Shown here: positions 42,802 to 51,546 of the stretch, one piece after another
Layout of the letters: the number at the start of each line of letters is the position of its first letter
Position numbering within the stretch: position 1 is the first letter of the stretch
Source: Nocardia beijingensis NBRC 16342
Lineage (GTDB): Bacteria > Actinomycetota > Actinomycetes > Mycobacteriales > Mycobacteriaceae
Length of the DNA: 64,000 nt
Direction: 5' to 3'
Assembly: GCF_001612785.1 (NCBI RefSeq)
Contig: NZ_BDBC01000045.1
Coordinates: 1-64,000 of the forward strand
Program-made: the position numbers and the translations under genes
Notes under the pieces: model-generated
Seen by the model: the letters and a program-made list of their open reading frames with translations, nothing else
What the model was told of the DNA's origin: nothing
The model's database searches: none

Positions 42802-44505
42802 CTACCGGTCGCCGACGGCTGCACGGCCAGGGGACACACCCGCGCGCGCGGATCGGCGCGCGCGGACCGCGGCCAGCGCGGCAGCAGCCGTCAGGATAAC
42901 GAAAATCCGCTCCGGCGCAGGGCCGATTCGCGTCGCGAGAGTGGCGTCGTCGCGCAACGGCAGCTCCGCGACCAGAGCGGCGGGCACGAACAACGCCGAT
43001 TCCTGCCGCACGCTGCCATCGGCGGCGATGATGGCGCTCACACCGGAGGTGGCCGCGACGACCAGCGCTCTGCCGTGCTCGACGGCACGGATGCGGGACA
43101 TGGCCAACTGCTGATACGTCATCTCGCTGTCGCCGAAGGTCGCGTTGTTCGTCGGCACGGTCAGCAGTTGCGCGCCCGCGCGCATTGCATCCTCGAACGA
43201 TCGGTCGAAGGCCACCTCATAGCACGTCGCGACGCCGATGTCGATACCCGCCGCGTGCACAACTCCGTCACCATTTCCCGGAACGAAATACCCGGCGCGA
43301 TCGGCGTATTCGGAGAAGAGCCGGAAGAAACTCCGCATCGGCAGATACTCACCGAAGGGCTGGATGATCTTCTTGTCGTGCCGTTCGCCCGGACCCGCGG
43401 CGCCGTTCCACACCATCACCGAATTGGTCGTGGTGCGATCCGGGTTGATCAGCACCGCGCCGACCAGGATGGGTGCGCCGATCCGCTCGGAAGCGGCGGT
43501 GATCACGGCTGCGGCGTCGGCGTTGCGCAGCGGATCGATGTCGGAGGAGTTCTCCGGCCAGATCACCACATCCGGACGCGGCGCGCGGCCCGCCGCCACC
43601 TCGTCGGCCAGTTCGTCGGTGCGCCGGACGTGGTTGTCCAGCACGGCCCGCCGCTGCTCGTTGAAGTCCAGCCCGAGGCGCGGAACGCTGCCCTGGATCG
43701 CCGCGACCGTGACCGTCCGGTCCCCCGCGTCCGGATCGGGCAGTGCGGATCGGAGCAGCAGACCGCTGAGCGGCATGACCAGGACGGTGAAAGCGACCGC
43801 GGCGTATCCCAGTCGGGTCGCCGGGGCGGGCCGGCCGACGGCGGCCGGTCCGGGCACGTCATGGTCGGAGACAGTGGTTTCGCGCTCGTCGCCCGCGGCG
43901 CGCACCGACCACAGCGAGGACGCCACCGCGGCGATGCCGGTTCCCGTGAGCGCGACCGCGAACCCGACCAGCGGTGCGCCGCCGACCGCGGCCAGCGACA
44001 GGAACCATCCGTCGGCTTGGCCGAAGGCCAAACGGCCCCAGGGGAAACCACCGAACGGGAAGTTCGATCTGCCCCACTCGGCCGCGCTCCAAGCCAGCGC
44101 CACCCACAGCGGCCAACCGGGCAGCGCTCCGACGAGCCGGGCGAGCAGACCGAAGAGGCCGAGGTAGACCGCACAGGCGGTGGACAGCGCCAGCCACGGC
44201 AGCGGCCCGACGTAGATGCCGGTCCACGGCAGCAGCGGGACGAAAAACGCCAGCCCGGCCAGCAATCCGTATCCGAAGCCCGCGCGCAGGCGGCCCTCGC
44301 CGCGAACGGCGAGGGTCAGCACCGCCACGCCCAAAGGCGCGAGGAACCACCACGGCCGCGGCGGGAAGCTGCCGAACAGCAACAGGCCCGAGGCGACCGC
44401 CGCCGCCGATCGCGTCGCCACCGGGTAACGGCGTACCACCGCGGGCACCTGCCGCACCGACCCGAGCACCTGTTCCCGCACCATCACTCGGCCACTGTCC
44501 GCCAT
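42802..44505 (-). CDS. lnt: Apolipoprotein N-acyltransferase
   Basis: About 567 residues. An N-terminal membrane part of roughly six to eight helices contains the Lnt pattern PFGGFPWGRLAF. A nitrilase-like extracytoplasmic domain follows, with catalytic Glu in VIWPENSSDIDP, Lys in HDKKIIQPFGEYLP and Cys in GVATCYEVAFD, then a last helix near the C-terminus. It adds the third acyl chain to lipoprotein cysteines. ATG 44505 is chosen; ATG 44484 is seven codons later. In M. tuberculosis Lnt is fused to the Ppm1 mannosyltransferase domain, whereas this protein ends after Lnt and no ppm1 follows. Confidence 0.92.
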   Translation of the reverse strand: MADSGRVMVREQVLGSVRQVPAVVRRYPVATRSAAAVASGLLLFGSFPPRPWWFLAPLGVAVLTLAVRGEGRLRAGFGYGLLAGLAFFVPLLPWTGIYVGPLPWLALSTACAVYLGLFGLLARLVGALPGWPLWVALAWSAAEWGRSNFPFGGFPWGRLAFGQADGWFLSLAAVGGAPLVGFAVALTGTGIAAVASSLWSVRAAGDERETTVSDHDVPGPAAVGRPAPATRLGYAAVAFTVLVMPLSGLLLRSALPDPDAGDRTVTVAAIQGSVPRLGLDFNEQRRAVLDNHVRRTDELADEVAAGRAPRPDVVIWPENSSDIDPLRNADAAAVITAASERIGAPILVGAVLINPDRTTTNSVMVWNGAAGPGERHDKKIIQPFGEYLPMRSFFRLFSEYADRAGYFVPGNGDGVVHAAGIDIGVATCYEVAFDRSFEDAMRAGAQLLTVPTNNATFGDSEMTYQQLAMSRIRAVEHGRALVVAATSGVSAIIAADGSVRQESALFVPAALVAELPLRDDATLATRIGPAPERIFVILTAAAALAAVRARRSARAGVSPGRAAVGDR

Positions 44506-45378
44506 CGCACCGGCCACCGCCAATCGGCCGTCGGCCACGCGATCGCCGATCGGCCCGCCGCCGGAAGACGTGGCACAACGAAGTCCGGCCACGTCGCAGC
44601 CGTGATATTTGTCACACGAAATATGAAGTCCGCCATGCACCGACTGAGCACACGAAACGCGTCGCGCCAGCCGACCCGCATCGACCCTGCGGCGAATCCG
44701 CACCGCACGGCCGACCGGACGGAGACGCGGCATGCGAAACCGCGGACCGCCGAGTTACCGGGTGTCCATTCGTTCATCGCCGGACGCCGCCGGATCGTTA
44801 ACCGCCGGACGCCGGATATCGTTTTTCCGGGCGCGCCGCGTCGAACGAACCGATTCCTTCCAGCCGTTTCACGCGAATCGGCGATCCGCGAACCCGCCGC
44901 CCGAGCAATGTGCCAGGTCGGGCGCTGCCGCGGATTCTCGCCAAGTCCGGGGTTGCCGGGAATCCGTCCGGCAAACGGAGAAGCACGAAACCTGGCACGC
45001 AGTGCCACGCCGCACGACCATCGACAGGCGGAAGACGCTCCATTCCGTATGTCGTTCGCCTCGCGCGAAAATGTGAGAAATCCCGGCAAATAGCGCGCAT
45101 CCGGCACGCGGCCTGTCGCGTGCCCAGGTCGCCCACCCGACGCGCACCACCCGCCCAACGTCGATTCAGATCCGCATTGTTCTCGGTGCCGCTCACGCGA
45201 GAGAAACCCGGTTATCAACCGCTCCGCGGGCACCGCACCGCGGACCCGGCCGTTGCGAGAGTGATATCCGGCCACGGCAGCCCCCGCGGTGGACCTCCAG
45301 CTGTCCCGGTGCCGACGCGCGACCCGCCGAGCCGCCGCGGGGCGCGCGGCAGCCGCAGCGGACTCCGTCATCGCCCGC
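44506..45378. other. Long gap without a supported gene
   Basis: 873 bp between the lnt start and the amidohydrolase stop. Open frames exist on both strands (the longest about 300 codons on the minus strand), but their products are low-complexity Arg/Ala-rich sequence without domains, hydrophobic core or ribosome-binding site. The region may hold the lnt promoter and an untranslated RNA or gene remnants; I cannot tell. Confidence 0.45.
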
Positions 45379-46977
45379 TCATTTCGCATAGATGGTCACT
45401 CCCCGGTGCACGGTGCGCAGGCAGGTGGGTAGTGGTGCGCCCGATTCCAGCGCGGGCAATCCGGGGACGCGTGACCGGGGGTCGGTCGACCAGCGCTGCA
45501 CCGAGTCGGCGGCCGCGGCGACCACGAGCTCGCCCGCATCCCAGACCGCGTAGGAAGCCGGCGCCCCTGGCACCAGGGTGCCCGCCACACCGTCGCGAAC
45601 TCCGCCCGCCCGCCAGGCGCCGCGCGTGGCGGCGGCGAAGGCGGCTCGCGGCGACAGGCCGTGGCCGGGGGTGCGGTGCTCGGCGGCGGCACGCACCGCC
45701 GCCCACGGATCGAGGGCGGTGACCGGGGCGTCGGAACCGATCGCCAGCGCCACGCCCGCGGAGGCCATGGCGGCGAACGGATTCAGCGCCGCAGCGCGCT
45801 CGGCGCCGAGCCGCGCCGCGTACATGCCGTCGGGTCCGCCCCACGCCGCGTCGAAGCCCGGCTGCACGCTGGCGATCACACCCCAGCGAGCCAAGCGGGC
45901 GATGTGCTCGCCGTCGACGAGTTCGGCGTGTTCGACCCGATGCCCGAGCGCCGCGACGGCGGGGCCGCCGAGTTCGGCGACCACCCGTTCGATCCCGGCC
46001 ACCACGGCGTCCATCGCGGCGTCGCCGATCACATGGAAACCGGCCTGGATGCCCGCGACGGTGCAGGCGCGAACGTGATCCGCGATCGCGTCGGCATCGA
46101 GATAGCTTCGGCCGCAGCCGGTTGCGTCGGCGTAGGGCGCGCGCAGCCAGGCGGTGCGCGATCCGAAGGAGCCGTCGACGAACAGGTCGCCGCCGAGGGC
46201 GTGCACGCCGAGTTCGTCGATCAGGGCGCGGGCCTGCTCGGCGCTGCGCACGGCCTCACCCCAGTAGGCCCGCACCTGGACGCCGTGCTCGAATTCGAGC
46301 AGTTCGCGGACGTCGGCGCGGCCCGCGATCTCGGGGCCTGCGCATTCGTGGACCGCGACGACACCACGCGCGGCGGCGTGGTCCAGCGCCGCGGCGCGCG
46401 CTCGATCCCGTTGCGCGCGGGACAGTGCCGCGAGCGCGGCGGCGCGCACCATGTGATGGGCGGCGGCGCGCACGGGCTCGCCGCGGGTGAAGCCATCGGT
46501 CGCCGCCAGCTCGGGCAACGCGTCCAGCAGCGCCGAGGACGCCACCGCGGAGTGGGCGTCCACGCGCGAGAGGTAGACGTGCCTGCCCGCCCCGGCCGCC
46601 GCGTCGATCTCCTCGACGGTGGGCGGCCGTCCCTCCGGCCATGCGGTCTCGTCCCAGCCGTCGCCGAGTACCGCGCCGTCGGAGTGCGCCGCGGCGAACT
46701 CGCGCAGTAGCCGCAGGCAGTGCTCGAGCGACCGGGCGGCCGACAGGTCGAGCCCGGTCAGCTTCAAGCCCAGCGCGGTGACGTGCACGTGCGGATCGAC
46801 GAACGCAGGCGCGACGAAGGCGCCGTCGAGATCGACGATCTCGGCGTCCGGATGCAGCGCCCGGCCCGGTTGCTCGGCGCCCAGCCACACGACGGTCCCG
46901 TCGCTCACCGCCATCGCCGTGGCGTCGGGTGAACTGGCACTGTAGAAACGGCCGCCGATCAGCAACTGGGTACTCAC
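45379..46977 (-). CDS. YtcJ-like amidohydrolase
   Basis: 532 residues of the metal-dependent amidohydrolase superfamily: metal motif VDPHVHV (about 61-67), a central GDGWDETAWPEGRPP typical of YtcJ-like exoenzymes, HVIGDAAMDAV, HRVEHAELVD and the late Asp in IGSDAPVTALDP. No signal peptide, so cytoplasmic. The substrate is unknown. GTG 46977. In M. tuberculosis the gene at the equivalent place is Rv2052c, next to ppm1 and fxsA, so this belongs to the conserved locus around the inserted NRPS operon. Confidence 0.88.
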   Translation of the reverse strand: MSTQLLIGGRFYSASSPDATAMAVSDGTVVWLGAEQPGRALHPDAEIVDLDGAFVAPAFVDPHVHVTALGLKLTGLDLSAARSLEHCLRLLREFAAAHSDGAVLGDGWDETAWPEGRPPTVEEIDAAAGAGRHVYLSRVDAHSAVASSALLDALPELAATDGFTRGEPVRAAAHHMVRAAALAALSRAQRDRARAAALDHAAARGVVAVHECAGPEIAGRADVRELLEFEHGVQVRAYWGEAVRSAEQARALIDELGVHALGGDLFVDGSFGSRTAWLRAPYADATGCGRSYLDADAIADHVRACTVAGIQAGFHVIGDAAMDAVVAGIERVVAELGGPAVAALGHRVEHAELVDGEHIARLARWGVIASVQPGFDAAWGGPDGMYAARLGAERAAALNPFAAMASAGVALAIGSDAPVTALDPWAAVRAAAEHRTPGHGLSPRAAFAAATRGAWRAGGVRDGVAGTLVPGAPASYAVWDAGELVVAAAADSVQRWSTDPRSRVPGLPALESGAPLPTCLRTVHRGVTIYAK

Positions 46978-47017
46978 GAGGCACCAGTCTGCCCCATGCC
47001 CGATTCGGCGGTTCCGG

Positions 47018-47272
47018 TCAGCCGTTCAGTACGGGATGGTGAGCCAGGTCTTCCGGCTGCGCCAGCACGGCCATCACCTCCGCGTATTCCGGCGGCGCAC
47101 CACCGGTCGCCCCGGCCGGGGCGGGCAGGCAACCCGCTTCGACGGCGATCAGCTCCAGCCGCAGCGCCGCGGCCGTGAATCCGGAAATCGACTGTCCCGC
47201 AGCCGCCGCCGCTCGTTTCACCGCGGCGGCCAGCTCTTCGCTCACCGTCACGGTGAGTTGCTCGGTGGCCAT
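47018..47272 (-). CDS. Small ribbon-helix-helix-like protein
   Basis: 84 residues. The N-terminal 40 (LTVTVSEELAAAVKRAAAAAG then SISGFTAAALRLEL) have the strand-helix-helix pattern of CopG/Arc-type DNA-binding proteins, and the C-terminal half is Pro/Gly-rich and flexible. No toxin partner is visible, so it is probably an orphan regulator. ATG 47272. It lies between the amidohydrolase and fxsA genes. Confidence 0.65.
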   Translation of the reverse strand: MATEQLTVTVSEELAAAVKRAAAAAGQSISGFTAAALRLELIAVEAGCLPAPAGATGGAPPEYAEVMAVLAQPEDLAHHPVLNG

Positions 47273-47327
47273 CGCGTCACGATAGCCCTTCGCGGCGTCG
47301 CGCGGAACCGGGTACGGCGGGTTCGGT

Positions 47328-47810
47328 TCAGGCCGAGGTGATCGAGCGGCGCGCGTTGCCCTGGCCGTCGTCGTACCACTGCTCCACGACGACACCGTCG
47401 ACCACGTGGCCACCGTCGACGACCACCCCGCGGTAAGGCGCGGCCGCCACCAGCCTGCGGAAGCGCCGCGCGGCGAAGGCCGCGAGCACCGGACGCGCCA
47501 GCAACCGCGTGGGCGGCAGCAGCAGGAGCAGACCGAACAGCGAGGTGACCAGGCCGGGCACGAACATCAGCACACCGCCCGCCGCGACCATGGCGCCGTC
47601 CGCCACGGCGGTCCCCGGCGCGACTTCCCCGCGCGCGGCCCGGCGGAACTGCTCGAACACCCGCCGCCCTTGCGCACCGACCAGCAGCATGCCCGCGCCC
47701 GATCCGGCGATCAGCAGCAGAACGGCAGGCAGTGCGCCGATCAGCTGGCCGACCGCGACCAGCGCGGTGACTTCCACGACGAGGTACAGCACGAAGAACA
47801 AGGCGGGCAT
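47328..47810 (-). CDS. fxsA: FxsA family membrane protein
   Basis: 160 residues with three to four hydrophobic segments: LFFVLYLVVEVTALVAVGQ at the start, then GAGMLLVGAQGRRVFEQFRRAARGE, then ALVPGLVTSLFG-like sequence (MFVPGLVTSLFGLLLLLPP). These are the FxsA signatures. E. coli FxsA affects phage T7 exclusion by F; its native role is unknown. Equivalent to M. tuberculosis Rv2053c, next to the amidohydrolase as here. Confidence 0.9.
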   Translation of the reverse strand: MPALFFVLYLVVEVTALVAVGQLIGALPAVLLLIAGSGAGMLLVGAQGRRVFEQFRRAARGEVAPGTAVADGAMVAAGGVLMFVPGLVTSLFGLLLLLPPTRLLARPVLAAFAARRFRRLVAAAPYRGVVVDGGHVVDGVVVEQWYDDGQGNARRSITSA

Positions 47811-47902
47811 GGCGATCCTTTCGGACGATCTACCCGGTCAACGTCCCGCGCCCGGATTTTTCTCCCGGCCGCGCTGACAGGTCGCTGTGAGCGCTGTCGC
47901 CG

Positions 47903-48562
47903 TCAGCCGCCGGGCCGCACCAGCCCGGTCTCGTACGCCAGCACCACCGCCTGAACCCGGTCGCGCAGGCCGAGTTTGGTGAGCACCCGGCCCACGTGCG
48001 TCTTGACCGTGGCCTCCGAGAGGTACAGCTGCTCGGCGATCTCCGCGTTGGAGCGCCCGGCGGCGATCTGCTCGAGCACTTCACGCTCACGGGCGGTGAG
48101 CACGTCGAGCACGCCGGGATCGCGGGTGCGCGCCGGGTCCTCCGCGATGAGCCGGTCGAGCAGGCGTTTGGTGACCTTCGGGGAGACCACCGCGTCACCG
48201 GCGGCGACGCTGCGGATGGCCGAGACGAGGTCCTCCGGCGGGGTGTCCTTCAACAGGAATCCGCTCGCCCCCGCCCGCAGCGCGCCGAGCGCGTGCTCGT
48301 CGAGGTCGAAGGTCGTCATGACGAGAACCCGGCTGCCGTGGCCTGCCTCCACGATGCGGGTGGTGGCGACGACCCCGTCCACCACGGGCATGCGCACGTC
48401 CATCAGCACCACATCGGGGCGCAGTTCGGCGGCCGTGGTTACCGCGGCGGCGCCGTTGGCCGCCTCGCCGATCACTTCGATGTCGGGGTGCGCGCCGAGC
48501 ACCATCTTCAATCCCATCCGCATGAGTTCCTGGTCATCGACGACGAGCACGGTGATCGGCAC
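47903..48562 (-). CDS. NarL/LuxR-type response regulator
   Basis: 219 residues: receiver (about 1-120) with VVDDQELMRMG, phospho-acceptor Asp in VVLMDVRMPVVDG and Lys in GFLLKDTPPEDL; then a LuxR HTH (about 150-212) with LTAREREVLEQIAAGRSNAEIA and VKTHVGRVLTKLGL. The partner is the histidine kinase 133 bp upstream in the same direction. GTG 48562 follows GGGGAA. Such pairs commonly control envelope stress or exporter genes; no target is visible here. Confidence 0.95.
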   Translation of the reverse strand: MPITVLVVDDQELMRMGLKMVLGAHPDIEVIGEAANGAAAVTTAAELRPDVVLMDVRMPVVDGVVATTRIVEAGHGSRVLVMTTFDLDEHALGALRAGASGFLLKDTPPEDLVSAIRSVAAGDAVVSPKVTKRLLDRLIAEDPARTRDPGVLDVLTAREREVLEQIAAGRSNAEIAEQLYLSEATVKTHVGRVLTKLGLRDRVQAVVLAYETGLVRPGG

Positions 48563-48653
48563 GTTCCCCAATGTAACGTGGCCGCTTCGACGCGCCGGGC
48601 GGCGTGGGCGGCCCCGGCCACGTCCATTCGGCGGATTTGATCTCGATATTTCT

Positions 48654-48677
48654 GTGGCACAATACATTTCGTGCCAC
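48654..48677. promoter_or_regulatory. Inverted repeat between kinase and regulator genes
   Basis: GTGGCAC, 10 A+T-rich bases, GTGCCAC, a perfect 7-bp inverted repeat about 95 bp upstream of the response regulator. It could be the regulator's own operator or a weak attenuator between the two genes. Confidence 0.45.
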
Positions 48678-48695
48678 GCCTGACCGACGACCGGC

Positions 48696-49868
48696 TCAGT
48701 CCCCTGGTTCGGATCGCAGCGGGATGCTGGCGTGCACCCGCCAGGCTCCGTCCGCGTCGCGGCCCGCGTCCAGGCTGCCGCCGAGCACGGCGACGCGTTC
48801 GCGCATCCCGACCAGGCCGAGTCCGCTGCCCTGGATGCGCGCGCCGGGCTCGGGCAGTGGGGCGCCGCCGGTGTCGGTGACGTCGATCAGCACATCGGCA
48901 TCGGTGCGGCGCACCCGCACCCACGCCTTCGGGTGCGGCCCGGCATGCCGCAGCGTGTTGGTCAGCGACTCCTGCACGATGCGATGCACGCCGAGACTGA
49001 CCTCCGGCGCGATGTCGTCGAGTTCGCCGGTCAATTCCAGCTCGACGGCCAGACCGGTGCCGCGCATCATCTCCACGACCCTGGCGATACCGGCCGTGCC
49101 GTGCTGGGGCAGCTGGTCGGGCGCGTGCTCGGTCCGCAGCAGGGCCACGGTTCGGCGCAGTTCGCGCAAAGCCTCCCGGCCGGTGCTCGCGATGGTGGTG
49201 AGCGCCTGCTCGGCCGCGTCCGGGTCGCGGCGCAGCGCGTACTTCGCCCCGTCGGCCTGCACGATGATCACGCTCACCGCGTGCGCCACCACATCGTGCA
49301 GTTCCCGCGCGATGCGGGTGCGCTCGGCCGCGACGGCGTCGTGCGCGCGACGCTCCCTGTCGTAGTCGGCGACCGCGAGCCGGGCCGCCACTTCGGCGTC
49401 GTAGGCGTGCCGCGCGCCGATGAACTCCGCGAGCGTCCAGCACAAGGCGTAGAACATGGCGGTGAACACGCTGTCGGACCCGGCGGGCTTCCCGATCGCG
49501 ACGATCGAGAGCACCAGGTCCACCACCAGGCCGAGCGCGTACCACAGGCCGTCCCGCCTGCCGACGTAGGCGACCAGGGTGTAGAGCATGATGCCGTGCG
49601 CCAGCTGCCCGATGTGGTCGGCGTCGTCCTGGAACAGGAAGGCCACCAGCGTCTGCGTCAGCGACAACGCCAAGGTGGTCGCGGCCATGGCCCTGGGGTA
49701 CACCCGCCGCAGGGCCAGCGGCAGCGGCAGCAGCACACCGACGGCCAGATAGGCGAGCTTGTTGTGCGCGTTGCCGACACCGATGATCTCGAGCAGCACG
49801 AAGATCGCCGCCAGCACCGAATCGGCCACGACGGGCTTGCCTCGGAGCCACAGACTGAAACGACGCAC
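48696..49868 (-). CDS. NarX/DesK-type sensor histidine kinase
   Basis: 390 residues. Five or six N-terminal membrane helices (about 15-160) form a small integral sensor, then HisKA_3 with the phospho-acceptor His in RIARELHDVVAHAVSVI (about 205) and an HATPase with QESLTNTLRHAG and GSGLGLVGMRERV. It is typical of actinobacterial NarL-type systems. GTG 49868 is the start that includes the first helix. It is followed by its response regulator and divergent from the TSUP transporter. Confidence 0.93.
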   Translation of the reverse strand: MRRFSLWLRGKPVVADSVLAAIFVLLEIIGVGNAHNKLAYLAVGVLLPLPLALRRVYPRAMAATTLALSLTQTLVAFLFQDDADHIGQLAHGIMLYTLVAYVGRRDGLWYALGLVVDLVLSIVAIGKPAGSDSVFTAMFYALCWTLAEFIGARHAYDAEVAARLAVADYDRERRAHDAVAAERTRIARELHDVVAHAVSVIIVQADGAKYALRRDPDAAEQALTTIASTGREALRELRRTVALLRTEHAPDQLPQHGTAGIARVVEMMRGTGLAVELELTGELDDIAPEVSLGVHRIVQESLTNTLRHAGPHPKAWVRVRRTDADVLIDVTDTGGAPLPEPGARIQGSGLGLVGMRERVAVLGGSLDAGRDADGAWRVHASIPLRSEPGD

Positions 49869-49965
49869 GGGGATCAGGGTAGGTGCGCCCCGGTGGGCCG
49901 ACGGTTCTCCCCCGTGGACACCCGGGCGGGCGAGCTCCGGACCGGGGATCTGGTTGTCTGGCCGG

Positions 49966-50733
49966 GTGCAGATCGGAGACTGGGCGGTTTTGTTGACGGC
50001 GGCGACGGCCGCGGGCTGGGTGGACGCGGTGGTGGGCGGCGGCGGGCTGATCGTGCTGCCGACCCTGTTCGTGGTCGCTCCCGGGATCGCGCCGCAGACC
50101 GCGCTCGGCACCAACAAGCTCGCCGCGGTCGCCGGGACGAGCGCCTCGGTGCTCACCTTCGCCCGCAAGGTGCCGATGCGCTGGCGGCTCCTGCTGCCCG
50201 CGGCCGGGATCGCCGCGGTGGCCGCGGCGCTCGGCGCGGCCGCGGTCTCGCTGATCGACCGCGAACTGTTCATTCCGATCGTCATGGTGGTGCTGGTCGG
50301 CGTCGCGGTGTTCGTCACGCTGCGTCCCTCGATCGGGGTCACCCTGGCCACGCGGCCACCGAGCCGACGGAAGGTCGTGCTCACGGTGGCGCTGGCGGCG
50401 GGGTTGATCGGCTGCTACGACGGCCTGCTCGGGCCCGGCACCGGAACGTTCCTGATCATTACCTTCGCGACCCTGCTCGGCACCGAGTTCGTCCGGGCCG
50501 CCGCCATGGCCAAGGTGATCAACTGCGGTTCCAACCTCGGCGCTCTGGTCTTCTTCGGCGCGACCGGGCACATCCTCTTCGCGCTCGGCGCCGGGATGGC
50601 CGTCGCGAATGTCGTCGGCGCCGTGGTCGGCGCGCGCATGGCGCTGCGCAAGGGCGCCGAGTTCGTCCGCGTCGTGCTGCTGGTGGTGGTGATCGGGATG
50701 GTGCTCCGGTTGGGCTGGCAGCAGTTCGGCTGA
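49966..50733 (+). CDS. TauE/SafE (TSUP) family transporter
   Basis: 255 residues with about eight membrane segments and the two TSUP repeats: GGGGLIVLPTLF with LGTNKLAAVAGTS in the first half, GLLGPGTGTFLIITF with KVINCGSNLGALVFF in the second. Family members export sulfite, sulfoacetate or related anions; the substrate is not determined here. GTG 49966. Its stop directly abuts the stop of the convergent TetR gene. Confidence 0.9.
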   Translation: MQIGDWAVLLTAATAAGWVDAVVGGGGLIVLPTLFVVAPGIAPQTALGTNKLAAVAGTSASVLTFARKVPMRWRLLLPAAGIAAVAAALGAAAVSLIDRELFIPIVMVVLVGVAVFVTLRPSIGVTLATRPPSRRKVVLTVALAAGLIGCYDGLLGPGTGTFLIITFATLLGTEFVRAAAMAKVINCGSNLGALVFFGATGHILFALGAGMAVANVVGAVVGARMALRKGAEFVRVVLLVVVIGMVLRLGWQQFG

Positions 50734-51399
50734 TCAGCCCACCGGTTGCGCGTGATGGGTGGACAGCCACGGTTGCAGCACCCGCGAGGCGGTCTCGTGG
50801 ATCTCGCGCTGCAAGCGCTCGCCGTCCTCCGCACCCGCCACCGGCCGCTGGAACAGGACCGTCAGCGCGCCGGACACGGCGCCGACGACCGCGCCGACCA
50901 GCGCGGCGGCGCCGACCTCGTCGAGTTCGGCGGGGAACGCCTTGTGCAACTGCCTGGCGATCTCGCGCTGGGTGACCAGTTGCGCGTGCGCGGCGCGACC
51001 GCTCACCGCGGGCACGGTCCGCGATACCTGGGCGCGCAGCGCGCCGATCCTGGCGTGGAGATCGTCGACGAGATGCTCGCCGGGATTGTCACCGGCGGCG
51101 CGCAAGGCGCGCAGCATGACCTCCACCGGCCGTTCGCCAGGACGCCTGCTGGCGATCGCCGCCACCGCGGCGCGCACCCGCTCGTCGGATTCCGGGAAGA
51201 GCAGCTCCTCCTTGCTGGCGAAGTAGTTGAAGAACGTGCGCGTGCCGACGTCCGCCGCCGCGGCGATGTCGGCCACCGTGGTCTCCTCGTAGCCGTTCGT
51301 CTCGAACAGCTCGGCTGCGGCTTCCAGGATGGCTCGGCGGGTACGTTCGCGTTTACGGTCACGGAGGGCGGATGGCGGCACGCGGGCACAGTACGGCAT
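50734..51399 (-). CDS. TetR-family regulator
   Basis: 221 residues: TetR HTH (about 17-65) with RAILEAAAELFETNGYEETTVADIA and GTRTFFNYFASKEELLF, then a helical ligand domain with an alanine-rich dimer helix (GAAALVGAVVGAVSG). ATG 51399 or GTG 51381 could be the start. It is divergent from tldD and convergent with the TSUP gene, sharing abutting stop codons. Confidence 0.9.
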   Translation of the reverse strand: MPYCARVPPSALRDRKRERTRRAILEAAAELFETNGYEETTVADIAAAADVGTRTFFNYFASKEELLFPESDERVRAAVAAIASRRPGERPVEVMLRALRAAGDNPGEHLVDDLHARIGALRAQVSRTVPAVSGRAAHAQLVTQREIARQLHKAFPAELDEVGAAALVGAVVGAVSGALTVLFQRPVAGAEDGERLQREIHETASRVLQPWLSTHHAQPVG

Positions 51400-51546
51400 C
51401 CGGCGAGCAACACGCGGTAAGCACGAGTGTCGCGCGCGCCGTTCACACCGTGCCATCAGGCAGCCCGTGCAAATCCGCATGCGATGCGCCTGCGCACGGC
51501 GTGTGCTCACCGCGCACGGGCGGCGGGACCGACTAGGTTGGTGCGG

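Noticed and set aside
44484..45389. 301-codon minus-strand frame in the gap beside lnt
   Set aside because: Product is low-complexity and basic, overlaps the lnt start, and shows no motif or hydrophobic core.
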